From the NCBI GenBank assembly GCA_029204225.1, contig MU832189.1:1-64000 (forward strand): a stretch of 64,000 bases of DNA, written 5' to 3'. The notes under the pieces were generated by a model that worked only from the letters and a program-made list of their open reading frames with translations, ran no database searches and had not been told where the DNA came from. Shown piece by piece: positions 12,405 through 62,830 of the stretch (position 1 is the stretch's first letter; each line of letters opens with the position of its first letter). The position numbers were made by a program, and so were the translations under genes. Source of the stretch: Diphasiastrum complanatum (lineage: Eukaryota > Streptophyta > Lycopodiopsida > Lycopodiales > Lycopodiaceae).

Positions 12405-12919
12405 AGAACCTCTTCATAGTAGATTTCATAGTATTTCTATTAATAGAAGCCAAAATTGCCATCTAAATTAAGTTGTTATGATAACATTCAAGCAGTCTTT
12501 TAGTGCAACCATAACTATATGCTCTAAAGTCATAGACTCAAAACTTTTCAAAGTTTTATTTTTCTACTAGGTTGTAGTTTACAAAACAAAACATTGTTTC
12601 TAAGCAATTTTTTTAGTGATTAGTCCTTAGATCATGATCTTCAACTCTCTAACGTTCAATTTTCATAGTACTAGAATATAGACAATTCAATTTAAATTGT
12701 GTCCTTATTTTGAAAGATATACAGTCCAAAATTCAACATTTTAGTTGAGAACAACAATTTTTCAGAATTGTCTATTTTGCATGGTAACTTAGCCTATAAT
12801 TTTTTTATTCATTTAGTTTCTTAACTATTGGTAATTGTAGAGGCAAGATCAGGGTTGTTATGTCGCCATTGGGCATTGATCCTAGCATTGTGAATTTGCT
12901 TTGATCACAAATTTTCCCA
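12405..12919 (+). repeat. 5' LTR of a degraded copia element
   Basis: This segment is similar to 14945-15410. Both carry 'agaagccaaaat', then 'taaattaagttgttatgata', then 'gccattgggcatt'. It ends in CCCA before a degenerate primer-binding site TGGTATCGAAGC (12920-12931). The left border is approximate. Divergence from its partner is high, so the insertion is old. Confidence 0.65.
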
Positions 12920-12931
12920 TGGTATCGAAGC

Positions 12932-14680
12932 TCGAGTTTTGACCATGCATACCATCATAGTCACATCAGATTTTCTTATAGTATATTTTTCTAAGTTATT
13001 AGCATGGAATCATCTTCAGACTTAAAACTCTTTGAAAAAATCAATGGGGAAGATTTTTACATGTAAAAATTCAAAATGAAGATGATCCTCCTTGAGAAAG
13101 ATTTGTGGGATGTTGTTGACGGCTTTGAGACAAAGATCAACAGTGATCCCAAGTGCAATATCCATAGGGAAGCCCCTGAATATAAAGGATTCACAAATAT
13201 CTCACATTTCTAGCTCTACATCCACGGAGGCATGGGAATATCTTAATTGGTACCTATGAAACTCGAGATGTTACTACAAGGCTTTATTAAATTTGATGAT
13301 ATAACGTCAAATTCTACTACTATAAGTGATCATGTAAACCACTTTAGATCCATGCTGAATCAGCTAGTCAAGTAAAAAATCTTTTGTCAAGCATTGTAGA
13401 ATTTTTGAATTTATAGCTATAGATTTTCAAATTTTGAATCCAAAATTCGAAATCAACCTACTAATAATTCTGAATCCTTTCCTACCCCTACACCAATAAT
13501 TTCTAGTCCATCCAATTATGACATATCCTCCACAAGCCTTGGTACTTAAGCGAAAGATTCTAGTTTGGATGTAAAGTTTGAAAAGACTAATACATCTCTT
13601 CAACAGTCGACTACATCCCTTCGAAAACCCTTGACATCCATGTAAAGGGTTTTCTTCTCGAGCAATTTGAAAATATGTAGAAGAGTCTCAAACATTTTCA
13701 AAAGCTATGTCAAACGCTAATTTAGATACATTGAGAGAAGCCATCGAATTTGAATATAGGTCATTATTAATGATGAGACTTGGACTCTTAACTTTCTAAA
13801 GGCAAAAGAGTTAGACTATAAAAAAAAAATTCCTTCATGATGGAACTACCGAAGGATTTTCTCTCATTCTAAGAGTAGACTATACCGAAGCATTTAGTCC
13901 AATAGTCAAAATCACTTCAAGCACTTCTTGCCATTACTATTGCAGAAAATCTAGAATTGCATAAAATGGATGTTCAAAATACATTTCTTACTAAAAAACA
14001 TGAAAAATATTATAAAATAGCCAAAAGGATTCACTTAACCAAATTAAGAACACGGAGTTTGTAGAGTTCACAAGGCCTTATATGGGCCTAAACAAGCTCT
14101 CATGGCTCGGTTCCAATGGATCAATGAATTCTTTGTACATCTTGGATTTTTAGCAAATGCAACAAATGGAAAAAGATTCTTCTTATCGTTATTAATGTTT
14201 TGTATGTAAATGATACATTATTAATAAAAAATGATCTAAAGTTCTTATACAAAGTTAGATCTCAATTGTCAAAGGAATTTGACATGACAGATTTAGGGCT
14301 TGCAGGCTCACTATCTTCTTGGAATCGAGATCTTCATAGACATATCCAAGAAGTTCATTTATCTAGGTCAATAAATGTAGTTTCAAAGTATTCTAGAAAA
14401 AATTTCTATGCATGATTGTAGGCCCATTCTCCAATCGATCTTGGTTTAAAGTTGTCTAAGGACATGTGTCCTCAAACCTCTGAAGAAAGTAATAAGTTGA
14501 AAAACATTCCTTATCACTCATTGATTGGCTCTCTTACATATGCTATAGTTTATACTAGATCAAATCTAGCCTACATCAATAGCACTCAACCAATACAAGT
14601 TCAAATTTCACTTGAATATGGCTTGAACTGTATGCAAATTTTGTTTGAGTGTACCTCAAAAAGTGTTTGAACTTTATTCA
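12932..14680 (+). pseudogene. Degraded Ty1/copia internal region
   Basis: Gag start 'MESSSDLKLFEKINGEDFYM' near 13003, with 'KFKMKMILLEKDLWDVVDGF' after a stop. Reverse transcriptase pieces appear near 13870-14060 (traces of 'VDYTEAFSPIVK'), and at 14200-14415 with the catalytic block 'MYVNDTLLIKNDLKFLYKVR' and 'EFDMTDLG' (YVND in place of YVDD). The RNase H linker follows at 14452-14580 ('YHSLIGSLTYAIVYTRSNLA'). Stops and frameshifts are everywhere, much of the integrase is missing, and the internal region is only about 2 kb. Confidence 0.65.
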
Positions 14681-14944
14681 AATGCTTTTTTTTGGAACTT
14701 TGTTAAAATATCTCCAAATCGAATTCGAACGTCTTCGACATTTAACCTTCGACACTCATTCACTTCAAATTATTTAAATCTTCTTCGATTCGGATTCAAA
14801 CCTTATTTGACTCTCACACATGTGTCGACCAATATTGTCGAAAGTACTTCTACACTTTCTGGCAAAAATAGACCACATTTTTTATATGATTTTTTGGTGG
14901 TGATCATGGATGGAAACTAGTACACATTAACCGCAATCTAACCA

Positions 14945-15410
14945 TCGAACCTATACTATTCAAAGATAGTAGGTTTCATGATATTTTTGTAATTAGAAGC
15001 CAAAATCACTATATAAATTAAGTTGTTATGATAGCAATCAAGGAATCTTTCAATGTAGCCATAGCTACAAGCTTCTCAAGCTATAGACTCAAAACTCAAT
15101 TTTCTTTTTCAACACCATTTTTGAGCAATTTTTTTAGTAATCAGTCCCTATCATGCTCAATTTTCGTAATATTAGAACATAGGCAATTCAGTTTGAAAGA
15201 TATTAAGCTTAACAATTATAGCATATCAGTTGAGTAGAATAATTTTCAAAATTGTCTATTTTGCTTAGTAACTTAGTTTGTAACCGTCTGAATCATGTAT
15301 TTTCTTAGCTATTGGTAATTGCAAAGGCAAGATCAGGGTAGATTAGTGTCATTCCGCCATTGGGCATTAATCCTAACATTATGAATTTCGTATGATCACA
15401 ATTTCCGACA
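14945..15410 (+). repeat. 3' LTR of the degraded copia element
   Basis: Partner of 12405-12919, ending in CCGACA at 15410. The left border is approximate and no clean polypurine tract is visible. Confidence 0.6.
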
Positions 15411-16451
15411 CTCAATACCATGGCCCAGCCGGTATTAAAATTACAACCCCCAACAAAACTAGAGGGGTCACAGAAAAACTCTGCATATTTTGCTAAATCT
15501 CAAATGCATCTTTTTATCTATATGTAGGCACTCTCATGTACATGGTACATTCAATTTGAAGGCCAACACACGAGCTTTGCAAAGTTCGTAAAAGTTTCAT
15601 AAAATCAAAGAATTACAAGCTCAATAAAAAAACATCTAGCTGTAAGAAAAAGTAAAGAGCAAGCCAATAGCATCGTAAGAGAAAAGCATCATCAAATTGG
15701 AATAGTGAAAATCCCAGACATGCATAATGCAAGCAAATCGTTTTGGTTGGAGCTTTGAAATTGTGACAATCATGGAAACTACTTAACAGATAGAAAACTT
15801 TCAGTAATGTCCAAGGCTTCCAGCACATACGGAATGTATTGGTTTCTTATACTGTTCAAAATCGACCTAAAGATATCACAGATAGGCATTTTGTAAAAGT
15901 CGATGGTTTACTATAGATACTTTATCCAGCAATTAAGTAAGGTGACTGTAGTGAACTTTTTCTTAAGCCTTGATACATGTATAGTTCTAAAATATATAGC
16001 AACCCTGGTTGATGTTGGAACAATATCGATAAGATGCAGTGTTCATATGGAAAGTAATCTTTTATTTCAAGTAACAATATCTCAAGCATCACGCTCAATT
16101 GGATTCCTCAACACTGATATCGCCCATCTTTATGTTCTGAGTATAATCAAAAGAGCATTCATTGTGTGATGATACATATTATGTACATAGGAGCTGCAGC
16201 ATCTAACAAAGATTGTGTGTGATCTGGAGTTTTAGTTACACAGAAAGCTCTATTTCATTCTTGGACAATGTTGGTAATATATAACTTCTGTTATATGTAG
16301 CACACTTACAGAGTAAGAAGCAAAGGATATTGCTTCCTTCTGAAGATAGTTTCCAGTTTGGAATTAATCTGCTACACAAGCTTGCATCAAAGGCAAACTT
16401 TTATGTCCAGATGTGCCTATAAAAGATGCCAGTCTTTTAATTTCAGCTGGC
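15411..16451. other. Intergenic sequence and probable 3' UTR of the Egt1-like gene
   Basis: No coding region is recognised. Being just downstream (on the minus strand) of the stop at 16452-16454, part of it should be 3' UTR. A minus-strand AATAAA lies at about 16060-16065, some 390 bp past the stop, and is a possible polyadenylation signal. Confidence 0.35.
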
Positions 16452-54560
<38,109 letters not shown>

Positions 54561-54850
54561 TTTGCCGTCCGAAAAGAAACTGTACGCTATTACCTTAACA
54601 CACACAACTGACCATCATATTTCACGATTGATAGATGTACAGAAAGAAGATTGGATGAAGACAACAAAAATGAAGCTGAGAAGCAAGGACGGATGAGCTA
54701 TTCAATAATCTTTCGATAGTGTCCCGTAAATTTTCGATGTTTTCGATCCGTCAGCAACAAATCACGAACCTCGATCCTCGATCGCAAACAATCGTCGATA
54801 AAACTTAAGAGCGCTTGGGGATCGATGGGGCTTAATTTGACACGTGTTGC
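54561..54850 (-). promoter_or_regulatory. Upstream region of the Egt1-like gene with G-box
   Basis: A perfect CACGTG in ACACGTGTTG context lies at 54841-54846, 281 bp upstream of the ATG. No convincing TATA box was located. The region ends before unrelated AT-rich DNA. Confidence 0.4.
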
Positions 54851-55570
54851 ATAACATGTATTGATGTGGCGAAAGAGATGTCACACAGTGGGTTTCGTGT
54901 CAACCACAAATTGATAAGATTACAATTTTTTCAAAATTGTGGGAACATATTGGCACTCGATGTATTTGATTACGACCACTTCATTTTTTGCCACATGGTA
55001 ACCAATGGTCAATCGTGAGATAACGTGGCAAGATCTGAACGTCGATAGCGATATCCTATGCCATTTTTTGGAAATTGTCCCCCCCGGCATTGTTATTGAA
55101 GTCCATGGCTCTCAGGCCTTCCATTCAAGAGCAGGCATTTCCCAAGGGCATGGCTCCTGCCAAAGGTCCCTTTTCCCAAATGTTTAATGTGAATAGCCAA
55201 TGATTGACTACCACATACAAAATTCGGCATTCAATTTAGTGCTAGGTGTCAATTTTTTGTGGGTGTCCTCTAAATATTTAGATGCAAGGTTTTTGCAAGG
55301 TGTTAAGTTATATACAATGTAGCAACGCTAGTTGGGCAATGCCATGTAAGGGGCAAGCCCCTAAGATGTCACTTCGCAGCGGTTGGGAATCGAGCCTGAG
55401 CCTCTATCTGGCCACAACTAACAACTCTACCCATACACCTTGTTGAGATTGACAGATGCAAGGTTTTTGGCAAGCTCACACGTAAATTGTGATGTTCAAG
55501 GTTGCTCCCAAGACAAAGTAAAAATGTATATAGATTCAGAACAAAGAGCTAGAATGGAAGGCTAGTGTTA
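54851..55570. other. No recognisable gene
   Basis: Intergenic, no motif that I can assign. Confidence 0.45.
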
Positions 55571-55580
55571 TACAATCTTA

Positions 55581-55755
55581 GCCAAAAATGAAAAGTGCGT
55601 ATCAAAATAGAGAAAATATAATAAACTGAAATAGCCAATGTCAGCCAAAAATGAAAAGCGCGTATCAAAATAGAGAAAATATAATCGATTGAAATAGCCA
55701 ATGTCAACCAAAAATGAAAAGTACGTATCAAAATATAGAAAATATGATAAACTTA
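55581..55755. repeat. 63-bp tandem repeat (nearly three units)
   Basis: Units begin at 55581, 55644 and 55707 (gccaaaaatgaaaag.gcgtatc), each with a few substitutions. Confidence 0.85.
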
Positions 55756-56674
55756 AATTGAATATTATATATGTTAGCTAATACATAAAACTAGTGTATG
55801 ATGGTTAAAAGTTGAAAGCCAATTTTATTTTTTATTTTTTGAATCCATCATTGTCATTAAATAAGTGTTGAAAATTAATCTAAACTTCAATCAAATGTGT
55901 ATCACATGTACATGAACAAATGTTATAGTTATGACATACAAAGCAAAGTCATATGTGAGAGAAAAACAAAAAAAACTTGGATAATTTTATGATTTCAAAT
56001 GAGACAAGATGCAACAACTATTGCTTTGAGCTTATATTCTAAAAATTTGTATCAACATGAATCAAGAGTTTAAAAGAAAACACAATTTTAATTTTGGATG
56101 CTCCTCCATCTAAGATCCATGTTGCTTGTTTTTGTTGTAAGTAGTTAATTTCATTCTCTATAATTCTTGCTAATGACAATATAACAAAGAAAATTCATGT
56201 ATGGAAAAAAAAAATGCTATTTTTTTTTTTTAAGATTATAAGTGTCTCTAAATGCACATAAATGTGTTCTCACTTAAACAAGAACATAAAAGAAAAATAT
56301 ATTTGTAAATGCACCTCCATATAAGATCCATGTTCCATGTTATGTCAATAGTTTTCTAGCCCCACATCACATAAAGATTTGTTCCACATGTACAAACTAT
56401 GTGCAAGTTACAAGATACATGTCTCGTCTAATGTGACCAATGGTCTATAACCGTGGATCTAACAATAATCTAAAAACCCTAAGAAGATCCAAACAATGTA
56501 AGTGTTGAATCTTTTATGGAACTATTATACTGGAAACGATGACAAACGAAAAGTGTCAAAGATCAATAGTAGGCAAGCAATAAATCTTGCAAACAATAGC
56601 GAGTTTTCTCCATATCTCCTCAAATTAAGAGATCTCATTTATCTTCAACTAGCCATAGAAGCAACCACATATGG
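55756..56674. other. AT-rich sequence without recognisable gene
   Basis: Nothing beyond homopolymer runs. It should include the left flank of the old copia remnant interrupted by the element at 56680. Confidence 0.45.
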
Positions 56675-56679
56675 GCAAC

Positions 56680-57777
56680 TGTTGGATTATTCTCCTTCTT
56701 ACTAATCGACTAGTCGGGTTTAATCCTAATCCATTGTTTATCCAGTTCTGCGGATTTTTTCGTGTCTTTACACAATTTGCAGATTTACAAGTGTTTTTAC
56801 ACTGCCTGTAGAAATACACGGAGTTTGACAACAGTGTCACATTTTCTCTCTCTACAATCCAGACTGTCACCTGTCAAGAATCTTGTGTAAAAATGCAGTG
56901 TCGTCTTTTTTGCATTTTTCGCCTGTCAGGAATTATGAGTAAATATGCAGAGTCGCATTTTTCGCATTTTTCAAAGTGCCTCAAATGTTAAGGAAATGAC
57001 TCTGGCAAAGTGTGGGGCTACCCTAAATGAGATTTAAGGACACTGTTGAGTTTTTCGCAAAAGCTGACGTTGTCGCCTTTTCACAACATTGTCGCCTGTG
57101 GCAGTTTTAGTTCATTTATGCAGACAGACTGTTTATGGCCAATTTTTATCGCTTATCAGCAATCAATTTCAAAGAAGGAACTGGATAAATGCCAGCGGAC
57201 ACCAGCCAACTGGCAATCGCATTTGACGACCTAATTACTTAGTATGAATCAGCTCTTCATACATCTCTTTTCAAGTTCTGCAGCAACAAATCAACATTGT
57301 GAATTGTGAAGGAGTTGAGTGTTATTACACGACGCTTCTTGCGCTCTTATCAAGCAGATCATTCATAATCAGAAAGTATTGTTGTTAGTTCTCTATCAAG
57401 TTTTCAAGCTTAAACTCTCTTGAGCATTCTAGCTTAGTCTTTTAGAGATCTATTTTAGAGTTGTTATTGCACTACAGCTTATCAGCAGAGCGCTCGTTAG
57501 CATCTGATTTTGTTTTTCTGAATCAATATTGTCTTCTTATTGCATTCAGTATATGTTAGAATGCATGCATCTCTATATTGCTTTTGTAACTGATAGAAAT
57601 TGTCTGAGAATTCAATACTTTATATTTGGCTTCGTAATTACTTAGTATCTAGTGATTTCAAAGTTAGTTGCTAAAGATTGAACTTTATTTCATCACTACT
57701 GCTTTGTTCGATTTTGGCGTAGTCATGCATTGGAAGTAGGAAGTTTCTGCATTACATTATCTATCCTATTTTCGACA
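56680..57777 (+). repeat. 5' LTR of copia element
   Basis: 1098 bp, TG...CA, followed by the primer-binding site. Confidence 0.9.
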
Positions 57778-57813
57778 TGGTATCAGAGCTTACCTACATG
57801 GTATCAGAGCGTT
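57778..57813 (+). other. Duplicated primer-binding site
   Basis: TGGTATCAGAGC occurs at 57778-57789 and again at about 57800-57811, both preceded by ACA. The first is at the normal position next to the LTR. Confidence 0.8.
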
Positions 57814-58003
57814 GATTCTTCTTCAGGGCCTACTACTATTTCGATATCAAGGCGAAAGCTCTAATACTTGATATCTTTCGCGATATCAAATTGATATCAT
57901 ATTTTTCAGTTTCTTTCATCGTTTTAGTATCAGAGAATTTATTTCCTATTGTTGGCATTATTACATCTTAGCGTCATCGATACAATCAACAAACTAAGTT
58001 TCA

Positions 58004-61000
58004 GATGGATTCTCAAAATAAAGCTGGTCTTATTGCAGACAAGCTGAATGGATCCAATTATCATTTGTGAAAATTTAAGATGAAGACCTTGCTAATCGCC
58101 AACGAGTTATGGGATGTTGTTACAGGTACAGAAGTAAAACCTAAAGACGACACAGAAGACTCAAAGTGAAAATCGAAGGATGGTAAAGCTTTTGCGCTTA
58201 TTATCCTCAATATATCATATACACAGATTGGACACATAGCTGAAGCTAAAACTTCAAAAGACGTTTGGGACATCCTGAACTCACTATATGACGTGAGGGA
58301 TGTAACTACTAAGTTACATCTCCGAAGGAAATTCACATTCAAGATGTCTAATGGTGATTCTCTTCATAGTCACATTAACCAGTTTAAGAATCTCTTGCAA
58401 CAGATGGTTGTTGTCGGATCAGTCATAGACAATCAAGACACAATTATGACATTGCTTTCAAGCTTGCCCTCTACATATGAGAACTGGGTGATGATCACAT
58501 CGACACACTCAAGTGGATGAAGGCGCATTCATGGTCAACGACCAAAGCGCATCTTTGGATGATTCATGGTTTCTTGATTCTGGAGCAACTCAACACATGA
58601 CCAATCAACGTGAGATTTTCAACTCCTATACGCCTTACAACACGAAGAAATTGGTTCATCTTGGTGACAATAGTACTCACACTATTGAAGGTGAAGGTAC
58701 TATAAGATTGTGATTCCAGCATGATCAATTCAAACTACTATCAAAGGTCTTATATGTTCCTAAACTCTCTAGAAATCTGTTATCAGTAAGTAGAACTACA
58801 GATTTAGATCATAAGATAGAATTCGAATCTGATCAGTGCAAAATTATTGATAGGAGTAGTAAGATCCTTGCACTCGGCAAGTGGCAGGGTTACATACATA
58901 GATTGGCACATTGTTATTCTGAGTCTGGTCAAGCCTTGAAAACCTCTGTTCTAATCAATAAAGTATTACTATGGCATCATCGCCTAGGACACTTGAATTA
59001 TGCATATGTTTTGTCCAGACAATCCATGGTTCTTGATCTCGACTATCCTTCTGGTAAGGTCGATCTCCCTGTCTGTCATAGATGCATCTTTGGAAAGCAG
59101 GCTAGGATTCCTTTTAGATCAAATCATAGGCATGCAGCAAAAGGTCTGTTAGATGTTGTTCATACAGATATGTGTGGACCTATGCAAAGTATTTCATTAC
59201 TTTTATCGACGAATTCTCCAGATGAACCACTGTTTATTTCATTAAACAGAAATCAGAGGCTTTCATCAAATTCAAACAATTCAAAGAGCATGCTGAGAAT
59301 CAAACTGGAAAACGAATCAAAGCACTAAGGTCAGATAACGGGCGAGAATATATCTCCACCAAATTCAAGGAGTATTGCCTTAACAACGACATTGAGCAAC
59401 AATACATTACTGCCTATTCGCCTCAGTCAAATGGTCTTGCTGAGAGAAAGAACAAAACCTTAGTTGAATCAACAAAGTGCATGTTATCACATGCGACACT
59501 TCCGAAGTCCTTCTGGGCTGAAGTTGTTTCAATAGCAGCCTATATTTAGAACAGATGTCCTACTAAGGGTCTCTCAGACAAAATACCATTCGAAGTTTGG
59601 ACAGGTACCAAACCTTCTTTATCAAACCTACGAGTTTTTGGATGTACTACTTTTGCACAGATATCTCTTGATCTTAGGAAGAAGTTCGACTTCCAGAGTA
59701 TCAAATGTATTTTCATCGGCTACACTACTTCAGATCAAGCCTACAAGTTGTTCGATCCCATCGAGTCAAAGATATTCACTAGCCGAAATGTCATCTTCAT
59801 CGAAGATCAGTTTCAAAACCTCAAGGGAAAAGGCAAAGCCCACATAGCTGACTCTTCGATTTCATCCGACACATTGAACTTTCCAGTTCCTCAGCCGACT
59901 ATTCCCATTGAAGGTCCAAGCTCTTCTACTTTTAACAAACAACAAATCAACGGCGAATCAGAAGATGATGATGTTGCAGTTCAGCAACTACAGTATGATG
60001 GGAATGATCAACTTTCTCTATTACCCAGAAGATCTTCAAGAGCAAGCAAACCACCTAACCAGTATATCGACGAGTATGCAGCCTATCTTATTCAGGAACC
60101 GACGTCTGTCCAAGAGGCACTCAATCAGCCTGATTCAGATCTCTGGAAAGAAGCTATGGATAAAGAGTATTCATCTCTTATCAAGAACCAGACATGGATA
60201 ATTGTCGAATTACTTGCTAGCAGAAACGTAGTTGATTGCAAATGGATTTTCAAAGTCAAGTATAATGCAGATGGAAGCATCAACAGGAGAAAGGCATGAC
60301 TTGTCGCTAGAGGATTTTCCCAGGTATACAACATCGATTCCACTGAGACCTTTAGTCCAGTAGTCAAGCATTCTTCTATTCAACTTTTGCTATCATTTGC
60401 CTCGTGCAGCAGATTTGAAAATACATCAAATGGATGTACAAACAGCATATCTCAATGGAGCTATCAAAGAAGACATTTACATGGTGCAACCTGAAGGTTA
60501 TATTATCGAGGGTAAATACAATCATGTGTGTAAACTCGATAAGGCACTTTATGGCTTGAAGCAATCTGTTCGAGCATGGTTTCAAAGGATCAATACTTCT
60601 CTTATTGATCATGGCTACACACCTAGCTCTTCAGATTCAAATGTTTACTTCAAAGCAGTGCAGCAATATTTTATCATTATCACTTTATATGTGGATGATA
60701 CATTGTTTTTCAACAACAGTACCGATCTTATAAAAGAGGCCAACGCAATGCTATCTTTTGAATTCAACATGACCAATCTAGGCGAAGCTCATTTCTGCCT
60801 TGGTATACAAATCCACAGAGACAGAAAACAGAAGGTGGTCTACATTACACAACAGAGGCACATCTACAACATGTTAGTCAGATATAATCTGATTAATTGC
60901 AAGTTAGCTCTCTCACCAATGGAACCAGGTATCAAATTATCAAACGACCAGTGTCCCTAAACAATTCATGAGAAGCAACAGATGCGTGAGTATCATTACC

Positions 61001-61475
61001 ATTCTATAATAGGATCTCTTATATATGCCATGATCAGTACCAAGCCAGACATATCTTTTGCAGTCTTCCGGATTTACATTCTTCCTCAACAATGGTCCAA
61101 TTTTCTGGAATAGTCGCAAGCAATCTTCAATAGCTCTATCTTCCACAGAATCAAAGTATATCGTAGCCTCTCAAGCTACAAAGGAAGCAATTTGATTGAG
61201 GAACTTACTCTCAGATATTGGTATGAACCAATATGCTCCGACGACATTATTTTGTGATAATCAAAGTGCCATTGCTTTATCAACCAACCCTAGATTTCAT
61301 TGGAGTAAGCACATTGAACTGAAGTATCATTTCAAACGAAGAGGTCAGATTGCAGTACTGTAGAACGCAAAATATGACAACAAATATTTTTACCAAAGCA
61401 TTAAGTTTGGAAGCACACAAAAGATTCTGTGTAGAGCTAAGTTTGAAAGTCAAGGCATTCAAGGATTCAGATTAA
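58004..61475 (+). pseudogene. Ty1/copia gag-pol, multiply disrupted
   Basis: Gag starts MDSQNKAGLIADKLNGSNYH; TGA replaces the usual Trp at about 58068 and 58167. Gag core 'NGDSLHSHINQFKNLLQQMV' is followed abruptly by protease 'DDSWFLDSGATQHMTNQ' (58558 onward), so the CCHC knuckle region appears deleted. Then gag-pre-integrase 'LLWHHRLGHLNYAYVLS', integrase with 'VVHTDMCGPMQS', 'RSDNGREY' near 59332 and 'SPQSNGLAERKNKTL', RT 'LWKEAMDKEYSSLIKNQTWI', 'HQMDVQTAYLNGAIKEDIYM' and catalytic 'TLYVDDTLFFNN', RNase H 'STESKYIVASQATKEAI' and the end near 61473. At least eight stops or frameshifts. Confidence 0.85.
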
Positions 61476-61482
61476 GGAGGAC

Positions 61483-62534
61483 TATTGGATTATTCTCCTT
61501 CTTACTAATCGACTAATCGGTTTTCATCCTCATCCATTGTTTATTCAGTTCTAAGGATTTTTTTGTGTCTTTACACAGTCTGCAGATTTACAAGTGTTTT
61601 TACACAGTCTGCAGAAATACATGGAGTTTGACAACAGTGTCGCATTTTCTCTCTCTACAATCCAGACAATGTCGCCTGTCAAGAATCTCGTGTAAAAATG
61701 CAGTGTCGTCTTTTTCACATTTTTCGCCTGTCAAGAATTACGAGTAAATATGCAGAGTCGCATTTTTCAAAGTGCCTCAAATATTCAGGAAATGACTCTG
61801 GCAAAGTGTAGGGCTACCCTAAATGAGATTTAAGGACACTGTTGGGTTTTTTGCAAAAGCTGACACTGTCATCTTTGTGCAACTGGCAATCGCATTTGAC
61901 GACCTAATTATAACTTAGTATAAATCAGCTGTTCATACATCTCTTTTCAAGTTCTGAAGCAATAAATCAACCTTGTGAATTGTGAAGCAATTGAGTGTTA
62001 TTACATGACGCTTCTTGCGCTCTTATCAAGCAAATCATTCATAATCAGAAAGTATTGTTGTTAGCTCTCTATCAAGCTTTCAAGCTTGAACTCTCTTGAG
62101 AATTCTAGCTCAATCTTTTAGAGATTTATTTTAGAGTTGCTATTGCACTACTGCTTATCAGCAGAGCTGCTTATTATCAGACTTATTCTCAATTTCTCAG
62201 AGACAACTTAGAGTGCGCAGTTTCTATCCGCTATTGTTTTGCGCTCATTAGCAACTAATTTTGTTTTTCTGAATCAATACTATCTTCTTATTGCATTCAG
62301 TATATGTCAAAATGCATGCATCTCTGTATTGCTTTTGTAACTAATAGAAATTGTCTGAGAATTTAATACTTTATGTTTGGCTACGTTATCACTTAGTATC
62401 TAGCGATTTCAAAGTTAGTTGCTAAAGATTGAATGTGATTTTCATCACTACTGCCTTGTTCAATTTTTTATAGGCGTAGTCATGCATTGGAAGTAGGAAG
62501 TTTCCACATTACATTATCTATCCTATTTCCGACA
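61483..62534 (+). repeat. 3' LTR of copia element
   Basis: 1052 bp, partner of 56680-57777. Confidence 0.9.
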
Positions 62535-62539
62535 GCAAC

Positions 62540-62830
62540 TATATCTATTGCCATGAACTAAAGTATGATCTCTTGATTATGTACTTTGTCTCTGACCTTA
62601 TGGTGCTTTATCTCAATGTGTTTGGACCTGGAATGAAACTTAGGATTAAGAGATGAAGTTATACTACTCTAATTATCACAAAAAACCATTGTGGGCTATG
62701 ATTGAGAAAGAACATCATTTGATAAGAGGCACTTTAACGAGATTGATTGTTTTTCAGCATTGTAGTAGCAATGTACTCAACTTCTATAGAGAATAAAGTA
62801 GTAGAAGTCTACTTTAGTATTATCATTCCA
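62540..62830 (-). pseudogene. Older copia RNase H remnant, interrupted by the copia insertion
   Basis: The minus strand reads 'IEVEYIAT', then 'VFCDN.SSITSSLNPKFHSR' and 'SKHIEIKHHKVRDKV', the hallmark end of copia RNase H. It lies directly against the GCAAC duplication of the younger element. Confidence 0.7.

Larger units (their letters stand above)
56680..62534 (+). mobile_element. Complete-length Ty1/copia retrotransposon, coding dead
   Basis: 5' LTR 56680-57777 starts TGTTGGATTATTCTCC; 3' LTR 61483-62534 starts TATTGGATTATTCTCC (TG mutated to TA); both end CGACA. Target duplication GCAAC at 56675-56679 and 62535-62539. Primer-binding site at 57778. A purine tract (TTAAGGAGGA) precedes the 3' LTR. 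LTRs differ by many substitutions and indels, including extra sequence near 62165-62250 and a deletion near 61870, so the copy is old. Confidence 0.9.
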
